From: Chungangia koreensis
GTDB taxonomy: Bacteria; Bacillota; Bacilli; Bacillales_A; Planococcaceae
Direction of reading: 5' to 3'
Assembly (NCBI RefSeq): GCF_042651785.1
Contig: NZ_JBHSEC010000001.1
Span: forward strand, 186,001 to 250,000
Length of the DNA stretch: 64,000 bases
The notes beneath the pieces were generated by a model. It had not been told where the DNA came from. It saw only the letters and a program-made list of their open reading frames with translations, and did no database searches. This document shows positions 1 through 7,455 of this stretch, piece after piece. The stretch's first letter is position 1. Each line of letters starts with the position of its first letter. The translations under genes were made by a program, and so were the position numbers.

Positions 1-2
1 AC

Positions 3-254
3 TTCATCTATTTCATGGGGGTCAGGCATGAAGGGCAGGCGCCAAGTGGCTTGGAAACGATGATTATTTCCAATGGGACGTGGGCCGTGTTTCCAAAGAT
101 TACTGAAGCGTGGAAACAGCTATATGACGAGTGGTTGCCGAATTCAGGTTTTGAGCTTGCTAAAGCACCATGTATCGAGTGTTATTACCCGCCAAAACAT
201 AAGCCACGTAATGAATTGTGGGTGCCTGTTATTCCGAAACAGGAAAAGATATAA
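3..254 (+). CDS. C-terminal end of a GyrI-like effector-binding domain regulator (partial)
   Basis: The frame is open from the left edge and stops at 252-254, so only the last 83 residues are present. The segment GTWAVFPK, the spaced tryptophans and the closing ELWVPVI strand resemble the C-terminal part of GyrI-like/AraC effector-binding domains, which bind small ligands and often follow an AraC or MerR DNA-binding domain. The DNA-binding part, if any, lies outside the window. The next gene starts 21 bp downstream on the same strand, so co-transcription is likely. It could also be a free-standing GyrI-like protein. Confidence 0.7.
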   Translation, partial: FIYFMGVRHEGQAPSGLETMIISNGTWAVFPKITEAWKQLYDEWLPNSGFELAKAPCIECYYPPKHKPRNELWVPVIPKQEKI

Positions 255-274
255 AGAGAAAAGGGGAAATGCGT

Positions 275-1264
275 ATGATGAGATTAAGTTTAATGAAACG
301 TGTTGTGGATACCGTAGATGAGGAGTGGAGAAGCCCTCTTGCTTTCGAACTGATGGAGAACTGGGGATATGACGTGGGCGAGGTGTATTATTGGCGGGCA
401 AGTGCAAATTTCATTTTCGTCTGCAAGAGAGATGGCAAGACTTATTTTTTACGTTTTAATGATGGGAATGAAAGGACAATTGAAGAAATTGAATCTGAGT
501 TAAACGTAATACAATACTTGGCGGAACATTCAATCCGTGTTGCTCAACCTGTAAAGTCCAAGAATGATCGGTATATTGAAACGGTGCAAACCGAGTTGGG
601 CACATTCCATGCAGTTTTATTTGAAGAGGCAGTAGGAGAACATTTAGAGTTTGAAGAGCTGATTGAGGAACAGTTCTTTCTTTGGGGCAGTAGCTTGGGA
701 GAGTTGCATGAGGTGTTGAAGAAGGCACCTGTTGTATTACAAGATGGCCGCTCGAGTTGGAGTGACCATTTGGACTTTGCTGAAAGAAGTCTCCCGCAAA
801 AAGATCAAGCAACAAGAAACGAGATACACTTCTTGAGAGAATGGGCAAAGAATTTAGAGAAGACAGAGGATAACTTCGGCCTCATTCACTATGATTTCGA
901 ATTGGACAATCTTAAGGTAAAGGATCATCAAATTAGTATTTTGGACTTTGATGACTGTGCTTCCTATTGGTATGTAGCGGATATCGTGTACGCACTCCGG
1001 GATGCGGGTGAGTTTGATGTGCACTCACCAAACATCCAGAAGTTCATGGGAGGGTATCGCGAACGTACACAGTTGGACGACAAGCTGATGGAAGAGGCAG
1101 AAGGGTTCTCGCGGATGCATCGTTTACTCATGTACGCCAAATTGATACGGACAGTCGATATTGAAGAGTCTGCTGATCATCCAGAATGGTTAACAAATTT
1201 ACGGGAGAAACTCGTTAGAAAAATAGAGGAGTACCGTCAATCCCTTGAGGTGCTGCAGTCATAA
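275..1264 (+). CDS. Phosphotransferase of the aminoglycoside phosphotransferase (APH) fold
   Basis: This 329-residue protein has the APH/choline-kinase-like catalytic core. The Brenner-type motif IHYDFELDN (H-x-D-x(4)-N) is followed about 15 residues later by ILDFDD, the metal-binding aspartate segment. Such enzymes use ATP to phosphorylate small molecules; members near other Bacillales genes are rarely true resistance determinants, and the substrate cannot be read from sequence. ATG at 275 is preferred over an upstream in-frame start at 218 because AAGGGG lies just before it and 218 would overlap the previous gene. It probably shares a transcript with the upstream gene and ends at a strong hairpin. 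Confidence 0.8.
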   Translation: MMRLSLMKRVVDTVDEEWRSPLAFELMENWGYDVGEVYYWRASANFIFVCKRDGKTYFLRFNDGNERTIEEIESELNVIQYLAEHSIRVAQPVKSKNDRYIETVQTELGTFHAVLFEEAVGEHLEFEELIEEQFFLWGSSLGELHEVLKKAPVVLQDGRSSWSDHLDFAERSLPQKDQATRNEIHFLREWAKNLEKTEDNFGLIHYDFELDNLKVKDHQISILDFDDCASYWYVADIVYALRDAGEFDVHSPNIQKFMGGYRERTQLDDKLMEEAEGFSRMHRLLMYAKLIRTVDIEESADHPEWLTNLREKLVRKIEEYRQSLEVLQS

Positions 1265-1268
1265 TGAA

Positions 1269-1296
1269 AAGACCGTACCCGTGAGAGTACGGTCTT
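1269..1296. terminator. Bidirectional hairpin terminator
   Basis: Arms AAGACCGTAC (1269-1278) and GTACGGTCTT (1287-1296) are perfect complements around an 8-nt loop. It sits between the convergent phosphotransferase and anti-sigma genes and has A/T-rich flanks on both sides. Confidence 0.8.
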
Positions 1297-1299
1297 CAC

Positions 1300-2943
1300 T
1301 TATTCTGTACTGAATCTCATAAGCCGTATAAATTTGACTGTATCTTTTCGGCCGCTGTTCGTTTCCAGATTTACAACAGTGTTTTCATTCAGCTGGTATG
1401 TCATCGTATAGGCTTCATATGGATGGACAAGTGGTCCTTCACTTGTGGGTTCTCCCCATGCCTTTACAAAGTCTTCTCCAGTCACACCATCTTCTTCAAT
1501 AACCATCAGAATTCCGATAATGAAATCCTGCAGAGCTGGCTGGATGTATTGATAGGTTCCATAGTCGTGTAGATAGCCGCCTTCAAGTTCCCCGATTCTA
1601 TTCGGTTCGCCCAATTGCTTTTTCAGTTCCTCGATCGTAGAACCGATTTTCACTTCAACACCCGGCATATTCCCATTCCGAAGCTCGTTAAGGAACTCTT
1701 CAGTTAAATAAGATGTTGAAGGTTCATGTTCAACTGGCGGCTCTTTTTCCGTCTTATCTGACTCTGGCTTTTCAATCGTATCAGAATCTTGGACTACTCG
1801 TTTTTCAGCTCCAGGTATGAGCTGGTAGAAATGAACTCCATCTTTCTCAGGAGACATAAAGAAGATTTCATTGTTGTCCATCCGGATTCGATGTTCAGCG
1901 TAATAAGTAGAACGTTCAGTTGGGATTCGGACAGCCCCTAAGAAATTGCCTTTTTTATCTGCTACATATATATCGGAATAAACCGAAATCTGACTCTCAT
2001 CCTTTACCTCTTGCTTTTCATAAACGATCTGTTTTGAATTCACATCATAGACCACAAGAGCGCCAAAAGTATCTTCGAACGGGATATCAATAATGGTTTC
2101 CTTATCAGGCTCCGTAAGGATTAGCCGACCTTCTTTTTCGTTTACCACATCTGCTTTTGCAATTGTATTTCCGAAATGCTTGACGTAAGGGCTGGTCTCA
2201 TTCGTTGACAGGTTCAGAGTTCGGCTCCCCCCTTCATGAACAAGAATATCACCTTCGGCATTGACCGAAAGACTGGTGGAGATAAAATTTTCTTGTTGAA
2301 TCGGGAAGGTGTCGATTAGCTTCCCATCCTTGTCATATTTATAGACAGATCGTCCTTCATCTAATACATAAATCATGCCGTCATCATCGACAAACAAATC
2401 CTTTAACCATGCATCCTCACTTAGCTGAATGGTCAGGAGATGCTCGGTCCCATCCGTCACGACGACTTTCTTCCCGGCGTTATCCAAAATATAAAACACG
2501 TCATCTTTCACGAAGAAACTCATCGGTGTGAGGTCAGATCCGCCACCCTTGCTTTTTACAGGCTCGCTTATTTCACTATCAGTAATACCATAGTTGACCG
2601 AAAAGAGCTCGACAATTTGTTCGGATGCTTCGATTTGCAAAGGCGGTCCTAATTCGGCTGGTGTTGTTACGACTGGGGGCACATCTGGTTCTCCTTTAGC
2701 CACATCTTCAGGTCGCTCATTCGCCACATTCAATAGTAAAAACAGTGAGGCAACGGCTGTTAAGATCGTGATTGCGGCGATGCCGAGAACAGCAAGTCGT
2801 CCACCTTTTGGGGCTCGATTCGCCTCAGTCCGAAGGCGCTTTCTTAAGTCGTTGACGAATTGTGTGTCCGGCTCCAAATCGGGTCTTTCGGTTAGAGGGC
2901 GAAGAAATTCTGCGTCATTCGGATTCAGTTTTCGATTGTTCAT
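1300..2943 (-). CDS. Membrane-anchored anti-sigma-type protein with beta-propeller-like extracellular part
   Basis: The 547-residue protein has a short cytoplasmic N-terminus (about 1-45), one membrane helix (about 46-70), a long extracytoplasmic region with repeated short beta motifs such as DDGMIYVLDEG and AEGDILVHEGG that look like propeller blades (about 110-370), a charged linker, and a C-terminal domain (about 420-540) starting VEVKIGSTIEELKKQLG that resembles the DUF4309/YjgB type. ATG at 2943 follows GAGGGGTGG at good spacing; an ATG at 2961 lacks a ribosome site. It overlaps the end of the ECF sigma gene, the usual arrangement for a sigma/anti-sigma pair, so I infer it restrains that sigma factor and senses the cell surface. 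No direct sigma-binding motif is recognisable. Confidence 0.65.
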   Translation of the reverse strand: MNNRKLNPNDAEFLRPLTERPDLEPDTQFVNDLRKRLRTEANRAPKGGRLAVLGIAAITILTAVASLFLLLNVANERPEDVAKGEPDVPPVVTTPAELGPPLQIEASEQIVELFSVNYGITDSEISEPVKSKGGGSDLTPMSFFVKDDVFYILDNAGKKVVVTDGTEHLLTIQLSEDAWLKDLFVDDDGMIYVLDEGRSVYKYDKDGKLIDTFPIQQENFISTSLSVNAEGDILVHEGGSRTLNLSTNETSPYVKHFGNTIAKADVVNEKEGRLILTEPDKETIIDIPFEDTFGALVVYDVNSKQIVYEKQEVKDESQISVYSDIYVADKKGNFLGAVRIPTERSTYYAEHRIRMDNNEIFFMSPEKDGVHFYQLIPGAEKRVVQDSDTIEKPESDKTEKEPPVEHEPSTSYLTEEFLNELRNGNMPGVEVKIGSTIEELKKQLGEPNRIGELEGGYLHDYGTYQYIQPALQDFIIGILMVIEEDGVTGEDFVKAWGEPTSEGPLVHPYEAYTMTYQLNENTVVNLETNSGRKDTVKFIRLMRFSTE

Positions 2944-3461
2944 AATCCAACCACCCCTCATTCAATTTCAAATCACTTTTCAACATTTTAAGTGCGCGAT
3001 GGTAGTCGACGCGTACTTTCCCCTCGCTGCAGTTTAATGCCTCGGCGGTTTCCTTAATGTTTAATTCATTCAACGCCCTCAGAATGACGACACTGCGATA
3101 ACGAGGTTTTAGTCGCAGTAATGCATCCTGAAGCTCCATCCAAGTTTCTTCCGCCATGATCCCTTTGACTGCAGAAGGATTCTGGGTCTCCGAGCCGTCC
3201 TTTCTGATCTTTTCAGGAAGGAGACGAATCAATTTTTGTTTGCGGATCAGATCGATTGCTGTATTCCTGGCAACGGCCAAAATCCATGATTTTTCCTTCC
3301 CCCGATCAGTCAGCTGATGGATATTCCGCATTGCTTTAATGAAAGTCTCTTGCGTGATATCCTCCGCATCCTGCTTGCTATTTGTAAAATATAAGGAAAT
3401 GATAAACATCCCGGTGATAGTTTTCATAAATCCGCTCTAAACGGAACGATTCATGGTTCAA
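2915..3461 (-). pseudogene. ECF sigma-70 factor gene, apparently frameshifted near its start
   Basis: The frame open from 3427 encodes region 2.2 (QDAEDITQETFIKAM) and a region 4 helix-turn-helix (LNIKETAEALNCSEGKVR), typical of ECF sigma factors, but its first residues do not look like region 2.1. In a neighbouring frame a TTG at 3461, 5 nt after GGGGGGAAGG, starts a good region 2.1 (ERIYENYHRDVYHF) that hits a stop at 3378-3380. The two frames must be joined around 3390-3400, where one extra step forward (or two missing bases) would restore a normal protein. This is a real frameshift, a sequencing error, or less likely a programmed shift. If the ATG at 3427 is used, the product lacks part of domain 2. 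The anti-sigma gene follows with overlap. Confidence 0.7.
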
Positions 3462-3497
3462 GGAATCCTTCCCCCCTTTTCTTTGTGCTACCTAATA

Positions 3498-3523
3498 GTC
3501 GTTTTGGAAATCCATTTGTTACA
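3498..3523 (-). promoter_or_regulatory. ECF-type autoregulatory promoter
   Basis: On the minus strand TGTAAC (3523-3518) is followed by 16 nt and CGAC (3501-3498). This matches the -35 AAC and -10 CGWC pattern of ECF sigma promoters, and it lies about 30-40 bp upstream of the sigma gene's ribosome site, as expected for positive autoregulation. Confidence 0.6.
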
Positions 3524-3642
3524 AGAATTATAAGGAAATGAATGAAAACAGCAAATCTTCCCCATCTATTCAAAGCAAAAAGACAGCTGATTATCTTAAA
3601 AGGAGTGGTTAGGTCTATCTCAGTGGACTTATTTTTGGAATA

Positions 3643-3684
3643 AATGTAATATATAATTGACTAATGTAATATATATGTTACTAT
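3643..3684 (+). promoter_or_regulatory. Promoter with direct-repeat operator for the XRE operon
   Basis: TTGACT (3657-3662), a 16-nt spacer and TACTAT (3679-3684) form a sigma-A-type promoter. The 13-mer AATGTAATATATA occurs twice, at 3643-3655 and 3663-3675, exactly 20 bp apart, overlapping the promoter. This suggests binding of a repressor, plausibly the XRE protein encoded next. Confidence 0.5.
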
Positions 3685-3726
3685 CGGGGGACGGGAGAAG
3701 TTCTCTCTGATTAGGGAGGTGTCTTC

Positions 3727-3948
3727 TTGAAGGAGATTGTTGTAAGAAATTCGGTTAAGGTGACTCGTGTGGAACAGGGGTTACTGACTCAAGGGGAATT
3801 AGCCAAACAAGCCGGCGTTACTCGACAGACGATGAATCTGATTGAAGCGCAGAAATACAATCCAACTATTAAGGTTTGTCTTCAAATAGCAGCTGTATTA
3901 AATACATCGATTGAAAAACTTTTTTGGATGGAGGAGGATGAAGCATGA
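3727..3948 (+). CDS. XRE-family (Cro/CI-type) small transcriptional regulator
   Basis: This 73-residue protein is almost entirely one helix-turn-helix: LTQGELAKQAGVTRQTMNLI followed by NPTIKVCLQIAAVL. The size and the ending EKLFWMEEDE match the short YozG/YvaO-like regulators that sit in front of small membrane-protein genes in Bacillales. It starts with TTG at 3727 behind GGGAGGTG. Its stop overlaps the next start (ATGA), so the pair is translationally coupled, and it likely represses its own operon through the repeats at 3643-3675. Confidence 0.85.
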   Translation: MKEIVVRNSVKVTRVEQGLLTQGELAKQAGVTRQTMNLIEAQKYNPTIKVCLQIAAVLNTSIEKLFWMEEDEA

Positions 3949-4301
3949 CACGATTATTCACCTATTTTCCGATTATCGGTTTGTTGCTCATATTGTTTTT
4001 AGTTGAAGAATCCATATTGAAATGGGTTTTACTGATTCTATCAATTTTACTTATTGTGCTCGCCAAATACATCAGGACTAAACAGGATACCGATGAAGTA
4101 GAGTACGATGATCGGGTGAACGCTAATATCACGAAATGGTCACTTAGATTGATGTTTGTCTTCAATTCGATCCTACTGCTGTTATTGCTGGTCGAATCGA
4201 AAGGATTTTTCCATTTTGGAATGAATTTCTTTTTTATCTATCTCGCATTGACTCTGTTCATTCCGTTTTATATTGCACCGCTCATTATTAAAAGATTTTA
4301 A
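3945..4301 (+). CDS. Small integral membrane protein in XRE operon
   Basis: The 118-residue product has about four hydrophobic segments (roughly 8-22, 26-42, 65-83, 90-113) separated by a short charged loop, and no recognisable catalytic motif. I do not recognise its family. It overlaps the XRE gene by 4 bp and is followed after 12 bp by another membrane protein. Such XRE-plus-membrane-protein operons are common in Firmicutes, but their function is mostly unknown. Confidence 0.7.
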   Translation: MTRLFTYFPIIGLLLILFLVEESILKWVLLILSILLIVLAKYIRTKQDTDEVEYDDRVNANITKWSLRLMFVFNSILLLLLLVESKGFFHFGMNFFFIYLALTLFIPFYIAPLIIKRF

Positions 4302-4313
4302 GGGGGAATTACG

Positions 4314-4592
4314 ATGGACTTGAATTTGGTGGTTTTTGGGATAATCTTTCTAATCTTAGGTTTTTTAATAGGCGTTAAGAAACAAACTTGGCTCCTCGCA
4401 GGCTTTAACGAGAAACGGGTGAAGGACAAAAGGAAATTAGGGAATTTAGTCGGGGGAACCATAGCTATTCTTGGAATCGTCTTAGTTATCGGGGGCATTA
4501 TTAACTTTCAACCGGCTGAATACATCATGTATGCAGTAGTTGCTATCTTGCTGGGTCTTGTTGTCTACGTCAACACGAAAATGGTCGAATAA
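4314..4592 (+). CDS. DUF3784-type membrane protein
   Basis: This 92-residue protein has three hydrophobic segments (about 6-22, 46-64, 68-86). The segment after the first helix, WLLAGFNEKRVKDKRKL, resembles the FLIAGYN-type signature of DUF3784 proteins. AAGGGGGAATTACG precedes the ATG. It is the third gene of the XRE operon. Its role is unknown; the family call is from memory of the motif. Confidence 0.65.
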   Translation: MDLNLVVFGIIFLILGFLIGVKKQTWLLAGFNEKRVKDKRKLGNLVGGTIAILGIVLVIGGIINFQPAEYIMYAVVAILLGLVVYVNTKMVE

Positions 4593-4631
4593 CTTATTTG
4601 GATAAAAGAGAAAAGGAGATGAAAAGGTAAC

Positions 4632-5213
4632 TTGAAATTTATTCGCGGGATGAAAAAACAATACATAGCTATGGCAGTTTTAGTGGTTTCAATCATTATT
4701 TTGAGTGCTTGTGGAAATACGACAGATGAATCAAAAGCTGACGCAAACAAGCAAGTGGACTTAAACAATACCGGTCAACAGATTGATACTAAAACAGATG
4801 AAAATACTACAGAAGATCATGACGATGCTTCAACTGTTGGTAATGATGAAGTAGTGAATGAAAGAACCAAGGACGACTATTTAAAGAAGCTGAATGAAAT
4901 GGAAGAGGCTGACCGATACGGTCCTGCTCAGTCCACAACAGTGGAATTGGTGGAACAAGAAACGGAACGATATGAAAAATGGGATCGGGAATTGAACGAA
5001 ATTTACGGTCTGTTAAAAGAGCAGCTTAGCCAAGAAAAGATGGATTCATTGCGGGAAGAACAACGTGAATGGATTGTACATAGGGATGAAACAGCTAAAG
5101 AATCATCCTTGAATTATAAAGGCGGTTCGATGGAATCATTGGAATATGTAGCGACTCAAGCAGAACTTACGAGAGAAAGATGTTACCTATTGGTTGCCAA
5201 GTATATGAATTGA
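4632..5213 (+). CDS. Lipoprotein with LprI/DUF1311-like domain
   Basis: A signal sequence ending in a lipobox (IILSAC) is followed by a low-complexity Asp/Thr/Asn-rich linker (about 30-75) and a helical C-terminal domain (about 95-190). That domain contains WDRELNEIYGLLKEQL and REEQREWIVHRDE, the pattern of LprI/DUF1311 lysozyme-inhibitor-like domains. The product should be anchored to the outer face of the membrane. Start may be TTG 4632 or ATG 4650; the latter gives the more typical MKKQYIAM signal peptide. It follows the XRE operon by 40 bp and ends at a terminator, so it may be its last gene. Confidence 0.75.
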   Translation: MKFIRGMKKQYIAMAVLVVSIIILSACGNTTDESKADANKQVDLNNTGQQIDTKTDENTTEDHDDASTVGNDEVVNERTKDDYLKKLNEMEEADRYGPAQSTTVELVEQETERYEKWDRELNEIYGLLKEQLSQEKMDSLREEQREWIVHRDETAKESSLNYKGGSMESLEYVATQAELTRERCYLLVAKYMN

Positions 5214-5221
5214 TTACTGAG

Positions 5222-5248
5222 CGCTCGGACAAGATCCGGGCGTTTTTT
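5222..5248 (+). terminator. Rho-independent terminator
   Basis: Arms CGCTCGGA (5222-5229) and TCCGGGCG (5235-5242), one G-T pair, then TTTTTT (5243-5248), directly after the lipoprotein gene. Confidence 0.8.
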
Positions 5249-5385
5249 CGTTTGAAGAAACAGGAAGGATTCTAATAATTATTGGAGAATTGTTCTTTAT
5301 GGAGATGTTAGCATGCGCTTTACTAACAAAGTACTGGAAGAATGGTTCGATGAGGTAATTAATATAAATTAAGGGGATGAAAGAT

Positions 5386-5847
5386 TTGATTACACTTAAA
5401 AATATGGATTCAACTGAATATCAACGATATCTGAACAACGCGATTAAAAATTATGCAGCTGAGCACGTTAAGGCGGGTAATTGGAGTGAAGAAGAGGCAA
5501 TTGACAAGGCGACAAACGAATACAACAAATTATTGCCTGAGGGAGAGAAAACTCCAAACCATAAATTATTTACGATCCATGCTGAAGACAAAGAGGTTGG
5601 AATGATCTGGTTAGGGGTTCGTTCTGAAGAAAAAGGATTCATATACGATTTCAACATTTGGGAAGGAAACCAAGGACGTGGATATGGTAAACAGGCAATG
5701 AAGGAAATAGAGGTAGTCGGAAAAAGCTTGGGATTAAAAAGCATCCGGCTGCATGTATTCGGTCATAATGAAGTGGCATGGAACTTATACAAAAAATTGG
5801 GGTACATAGAGACAGATATTGTAATGGAAAAAAATTTAGAAGTTTAG
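5386..5847 (+). CDS. GNAT-family N-acetyltransferase
   Basis: About 153 residues. The acetyl-CoA binding motif A is clear: GNQGRGYGKQAMKEIE, followed by the C-terminal motif NEVAWNLYKKLGYIETD. The N-terminal 60 residues (AAEHVKAGNWSEEEAIDKA) match the subgroup of Bacillales GNAT proteins annotated only as acetyltransferases; the substrate is unknown. An ATG at 5377 sits directly on the GGGG, so TTG 5386, with proper spacing, is preferred. It appears monocistronic. Confidence 0.8.
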   Translation: MITLKNMDSTEYQRYLNNAIKNYAAEHVKAGNWSEEEAIDKATNEYNKLLPEGEKTPNHKLFTIHAEDKEVGMIWLGVRSEEKGFIYDFNIWEGNQGRGYGKQAMKEIEVVGKSLGLKSIRLHVFGHNEVAWNLYKKLGYIETDIVMEKNLEV

Positions 5848-5904
5848 AGTCTATATAGAAGCGTTATATTTTAGTCATACGAAGTCATCATCGAAGGTGA
5901 GAAT

Positions 5905-6834
5905 ATGAAGATGAGGTATAGCAACTTAAATAACGTATCGAGCAAAAAATCATTTCGGGATTTACGGAAGTGGCAAAAGGAAAGAAGAAGCAAAGTAAAA
6001 GACTTCTCGAAAAGTATCCCCCAATGTGCCAATAAAAAAGTTCGTGAAATTCAAGAGAATAGAAGCCAGACTTCCTATACATGGATTGGTCATTCCACCT
6101 TTTTGCTTCAATTGAATGGGCTTAACATACTGACCGATCCGGTTTGGGCAAAGCGTATGGGTTTTCAAAAACGTTTAACTGAACCAGGCATTCCGTTGAA
6201 ACAGTTGCCGGAAATTGATGTGGTAGTGATTTCGCATAGCCACTACGACCATCTCGATTTTACGACGTTGAAAAAGTTGAAAGGGAATCCGCATTACTTT
6301 GTGCCAGTTGGCTTGAAATCCCTGTTTGTGAAGAAAGGTTATCAACAAGTAGTTGAACTGAACTGGTGGGAATCGACGGAATACAAAGGAATCAAAATTC
6401 ACTTTGTTCCTGCTCAGCATTGGACAAGAAGAACGCTGACCGATATGAATACTTCCCATTGGGGGGGATGGATTCTTCAAACGTTGGACGAGTCCTATTA
6501 TTTTGTCGGGGATACAGCCTATTTCTCCGGATTCAAGGAAATTGCGGAACGCTTCACCATTGATACTGTTTTTATGCCAATTGGCGCGTATGAACCAGAA
6601 TGGTTCATGGCGGATTCGCATATTTCACCTGAAGACAGTGTGAAAGCTTTCGTTGAATTAAAGGCAAAGCAGTTTGTGCCCATGCATTATGGCGCCTATT
6701 GGTTGGCAGACGACACAGGACCTGAAGCGTTGGAGCGTTTACTTAAAGAATGGAAGAAACAGCAATTGCCGGAGGAGCAACTGAAGGCATTAACAATAGG
6801 GGAAACCGTGTTGGACCAATCTCAAGAAAATTAA
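5905..6834 (+). CDS. Metallo-beta-lactamase-fold hydrolase, NAPE-PLD-like
   Basis: The 309-residue protein has the metal-binding motif SHSHYDHLD (H-x-H-x-D-H), a later His (PAQHWTRR), GDTAYF and a C-terminal PMHYG. The pattern WIGHSTFLLQLNGLNILTDP upstream of the motif is typical of the N-acylphosphatidylethanolamine-phospholipase-D-like/UlaG-type branch of the superfamily. The N-terminal 55 residues are basic. AAGGTGAGAAT precedes the ATG. The substrate is unknown; a phosphodiester is plausible from the family. The next gene follows by 19 bp on the same strand. Confidence 0.85.
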   Translation: MKMRYSNLNNVSSKKSFRDLRKWQKERRSKVKDFSKSIPQCANKKVREIQENRSQTSYTWIGHSTFLLQLNGLNILTDPVWAKRMGFQKRLTEPGIPLKQLPEIDVVVISHSHYDHLDFTTLKKLKGNPHYFVPVGLKSLFVKKGYQQVVELNWWESTEYKGIKIHFVPAQHWTRRTLTDMNTSHWGGWILQTLDESYYFVGDTAYFSGFKEIAERFTIDTVFMPIGAYEPEWFMADSHISPEDSVKAFVELKAKQFVPMHYGAYWLADDTGPEALERLLKEWKKQQLPEEQLKALTIGETVLDQSQEN

Positions 6835-6853
6835 GGGGCGAAGGAGTGATTTA

Positions 6854-7330
6854 TTGGAAGCTCAATATACTTGTGCTTTTGAAATAGACTATAAACACGG
6901 TGATGTTGAAATTAATGTAGATGGTGATGGACAACAAATCCGTTTTACATTTATGATTGCATTCTTTTCGATTCCCACGTTCTTTTATCTGCTTTTGCGG
7001 CTTTGGAAAGGAAAAACGAACAAAACGGATATAGATGGCTTTGGTTTTGCGGTAAGCTATTATTTTACTGTTCAGGAGAATGAACTTTTCATTGAGCATA
7101 AAACATTTGACGAAAATGATCAGCCCGTTACATACAAGTACAAATATGATTTTGAGAAATTTATGAAGGCAATCGATCAAGGGTTTACTAAATACCTTCA
7201 GGAACAACGTGAAAAGGGTGTACTTCCCCTTAAGGTAGAAGAACATACTCATCCCCTATCACAACAAGTAATTAAGGAATATGGAGAATTCTCGGCTATC
7301 CTTAATGAAGGGGATAATGGTGCACAATAG
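6854..7330 (+). CDS. Hypothetical protein with one hydrophobic segment
   Basis: This 158-residue protein starts with TTG behind AAGGAGTGATTTA. It has one strongly hydrophobic stretch (about 34-50, FMIAFFSIPTFFYLLLRL) and then a soluble charged region with short beta-like stretches (AVSYYFTVQENELFIEHKTF). The layout faintly recalls YcxB-like proteins, but I cannot confirm that. It closely follows the metallo-hydrolase gene and ends at a terminator, so the two probably form an operon. Confidence 0.6.
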   Translation: MEAQYTCAFEIDYKHGDVEINVDGDGQQIRFTFMIAFFSIPTFFYLLLRLWKGKTNKTDIDGFGFAVSYYFTVQENELFIEHKTFDENDQPVTYKYKYDFEKFMKAIDQGFTKYLQEQREKGVLPLKVEEHTHPLSQQVIKEYGEFSAILNEGDNGAQ

Positions 7331-7337
7331 AAAGTAG

Positions 7338-7377
7338 AAATCAGGTATTCGTTTATCGGATATCTGATTTTTATTTT
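7338..7377 (+). terminator. Rho-independent terminator
   Basis: Arms AAATCAGGTAT (7338-7348) and ATATCTGATTT (7360-7370), one wobble pair, followed by a T-rich run. Confidence 0.7.
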
Positions 7378-7455
7378 GTAATGAAAAATGTGGTTCTGTC
7401 TCTTCGTTAATCCATGGTAGAATGACAAAGCAACGAAATGAGGGAGGACCCAGCA

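Noticed and set aside
2440..3037. Plus-strand ORFs of 70 and 147 codons opposite the anti-sigma and sigma genes
   Set aside because: They are antisense shadows of well-supported minus-strand genes without ribosome sites.
5313..5372. 19-codon ORF before the acetyltransferase gene
   Set aside because: Very short, weak ribosome site, and no recognisable similarity; could be a fragment but cannot be supported.
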